Part shown: one piece after another, positions 6,975 to 8,112 of the stretch
Numbering within the stretch: position 1 is the stretch's first letter
Layout of the letters: every line of letters starts with the position of its first letter
DNA from: Ekhidna sp.
Lineage (GTDB): Bacteria > Bacteroidota > Bacteroidia > Cytophagales > Cyclobacteriaceae
Direction of reading: 5' to 3'
Length of the DNA: 8,112 nt
Assembly (NCBI GenBank): GCA_028821635.1
Contig: JAPPDO010000116.1
Location: 1-8,112 of the forward strand
The notes under the pieces: model-generated
The model's input: only the letters and a program-made list of their open reading frames with translations
Databases searched by the model: none
Told to the model about the DNA's origin: nothing
Translations under genes and position numbers: made by a program

Positions 6975-7592
6975 TTATGCTTCTGCCGCTGCCTCTTCGC
7001 CGGCTTCTTCACCTTCCTCTTCATCCATATCCTTGCCTCTAAGTGCTCTCGGCACTTCAATACCAGCCAAAGTAACCAATGGGCTATTTAAAATTTGATA
7101 TTCACCGGCCGCAAGTTCGCCTACTTTCACTGATTGCCCGAGACCAAGTGCCGATACATCCACCTCTATTATCTCCGGCATATTCTTGGGAAGTGCTTTT
7201 ACCCGTAAAAATTTAATCTTTCTAATCAACTTGCCTCCTTGCTGAATGCCCGGAGCACTGCCCACAGGCCTGACGGGGATGTCCATTTTAATGGGAGTCC
7301 CTCTAAATAGTTGTAAAAAATCAACGTGCATGATGATTTCACTTACAGGGTGAAACTGGACATCCTGAAGGATGGCTTCAAAGGGTTCAGGCTCTCCCTC
7401 AATAATTAATGAAACGAAATGTGCCTCATTGGTATAAACCAAATCCCGAAATAGGATCATGGGAGTGTAAAAATGAATTTGCCTCTCCCCACCGTAAACC
7501 ACGCAGGGAACCATCCCTTCCCTCCTCAGACGCTTTGCTTCTGTTTTACCGAAATTTGCTCTTTTATACCCTATAATTTCAACAGTCTTCAT
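6975..7592 (-). CDS. rplY: 50S ribosomal protein L25, long form (general stress protein Ctc)
   Basis: The product binds 5S rRNA in the central protuberance of the large ribosomal subunit. At 205 residues it is the long Ctc/TL5 form rather than the short E. coli-type L25. Residues about 1-92 are the 5S-binding L25 domain, with the typical basic start R11...K16-x3-K20-x-LRREGMVPCVVYG (to 34) and the block QDVQFHPVSEIIMHVDF (76-92). Residues about 96-182 are the TL5 C-terminal beta domain (IPVRPVGSAPGIQQGG, 105-120). The end (189-205) is a low-complexity acidic tail of E, D, G and A, a common variable feature of Bacteroidota homologues. The ATG at 7592 is consistent with the usual N-terminus. 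A weak promoter lies about 110 bases upstream and a strong terminator just downstream. In many Bacteroidota a prs gene sits upstream of this gene; here that place is held by the end of a T9SS cargo gene. Confidence 0.95.
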   Translation of the reverse strand: MKTVEIIGYKRANFGKTEAKRLRREGMVPCVVYGGERQIHFYTPMILFRDLVYTNEAHFVSLIIEGEPEPFEAILQDVQFHPVSEIIMHVDFLQLFRGTPIKMDIPVRPVGSAPGIQQGGKLIRKIKFLRVKALPKNMPEIIEVDVSALGLGQSVKVGELAAGEYQILNSPLVTLAGIEVPRALRGKDMDEEEGEEAGEEAAAEA

Positions 7593-7702
7593 GTCAGATT
7601 ATCTAAAAAAAATGAATTAATTCTTTGTTTACTAAAAGGCTGAGCACCAAAATTGAATGATGTTTGCTCTTTCAAACGGCAGTGCTTCTTCTAACTCACT
7701 GT

Positions 7703-7732
7703 CAAAATTAGTGATTTACTAAAAAACAGCAG
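7703..7732 (-). promoter_or_regulatory. candidate promoter for rplY/ctc
   Basis: On the minus strand TAATTTTG (plus 7703-7710) matches the TAnnTTTG -7 consensus. A CTG (plus 7730-7732), one base off TTG, lies 19 bases upstream as a possible -33 box. Transcription would start near 7696 and give a leader of about 100 bases. The -7 match is good, the -33 match poor. Confidence 0.4.
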
Positions 7733-7775
7733 CTTCTTTAGGTGTTTTTATACTAAAAAAATTGATTCAGAAAAA

Positions 7776-7820
7776 TTAGGCATCACTAAAATGCAGTAGA
7801 TTTTAACAAAAAATGCCTAA
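7776..7820 (-). terminator. compound hairpin terminator after the T9SS cargo gene
   Basis: Perfect 8-base arms TTAGGCAT (7776-7783) and ATGCCTAA (7813-7820) enclose 29 bases that themselves contain a second hairpin, TAAAAT and ATTTTA with a 7-base loop. On the minus strand the structure begins 11 bases after the TAG at 7832 and is followed by five T (plus 7771-7775 as A), so it should end the leftward transcript before the rplY promoter. Confidence 0.65.
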
Positions 7821-7831
7821 ATTTCTTTTCC

Positions 7832-8112
7832 CTACTCCTTCACAAACTTCAACAAACGCCCATCCGGCAGTTGCACCAGATAAAGACCGCTTTGCAAAGA
7901 GGTGATGTCTAACCTTATGTTGGTGAGGCTTTCCAAAATCGGTTTCCCGCTGAGGCTCAATAGTTGGAACGTGCCTCCGAACGAAGATCGCACCTCCAAA
8001 TAGCGGCCGGAAGGGTTGGGGAAGATGACCACCTCCGCCGCATCGTCTGCCGCACCTAGAGGGCAGATCACCTCCTGCGTCTGCGTGGACGTGTTGCCTG
8101 CGGCATCCCTAT
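7832..8112 (-). CDS. secreted T9SS-targeted protein with Ig/HYR-like repeat, 3' end only
   Basis: The frame is open to the right edge, so the gene is partial and its start lies outside the window; an internal GTG at 8071 is not a real start. About 92 codons are visible. The first (RDAAGNTST and on to about ICPLG) look like the last strand of an HYR or Ig-like repeat, whose copies commonly end in a DAAGNTST-type motif. A short A/D/E linker follows, then a roughly 65-residue type A sorting domain: VVIFPNPSGRYLEVRS, an LLSLSGKPI strand, LDITSLQSGLYLVQL and the terminal LLKFVKE. In Bacteroidota this domain directs export across the outer membrane by the type IX system and is removed on attachment to the surface or on release. 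The protein is therefore probably a large, repeat-bearing surface or extracellular protein of adhesin-like or enzymatic type; its main activity is not visible. This segment is clearly richer in GC than its neighbours. Confidence 0.88.
   Translation of the reverse strand, partial: RDAAGNTSTQTQEVICPLGAADDAAEVVIFPNPSGRYLEVRSSFGGTFQLLSLSGKPILESLTNIRLDITSLQSGLYLVQLPDGRLLKFVKE

Noticed and set aside
6910..7098. Plus-strand 62-codon frame rich in serine and alanine
   Set aside because: It is the antisense image of the low-complexity acidic tail of L25 and crosses the rplY terminator.

Overview
The window looks like chromosomal DNA of a Bacteroidota bacterium, probably from the Cytophagia/Sphingobacteriia side of the phylum, though a lower rank cannot be fixed from sequence alone. 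The evidence is a type III glutamine synthetase, a C-terminal type IX secretion (T9SS) sorting domain, promoter-like boxes of the phylum's TAnnTTTG (-7) type, the absence of clear Shine-Dalgarno sequences, and a moderately AT-rich composition with very AT-rich gaps.

Layout from left to right. Positions 1-370 are non-coding. They hold a leftward promoter that fires out of the window toward a probable start codon at 3..1, and a rightward -7 box for the next gene. Positions 371-2506 encode a lipoprotein prolyl oligopeptidase (S9A), followed by a hairpin terminator. Positions 2584-2910 are the C-terminal stub of an IS5-type transposase. They are followed by a gap (2911-3200) with repeats resembling an IS21-type element end and two short palindromic elements. 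rsmE (16S rRNA m3U1498 methyltransferase) runs leftward at 3201-3908, divergent from glnN (type III glutamine synthetase, 4023-6185). The AT-rich gap between them contains a candidate glnN promoter and a dyad. The leftward genes pth (6263-6820) and rplY/ctc (6975-7592) follow, separated by a strong terminator and a 29-codon ORF that stops one base before pth. The right edge (7832-8112) is the 3' end of a leftward gene for a large secreted protein: the tail of an Ig-like/HYR-type repeat, then a T9SS sorting domain. It has its own compound hairpin terminator and is visibly richer in GC.

Functionally the core is housekeeping. RsmE modifies the ribosomal decoding region, L25/Ctc binds 5S rRNA, Pth rescues peptidyl-tRNA and GlnN assimilates ammonia. 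The prolyl oligopeptidase lipoprotein and the T9SS cargo are envelope or surface functions. The only accessory signal is the decayed insertion-sequence debris between the oligopeptidase gene and rsmE. I see no defence system, CRISPR array, phage or biosynthetic cluster, and I do not claim a new system. The most unusual observations are the mini-ORF abutting pth, the dyad in the glnN leader and the layered IS remnants.
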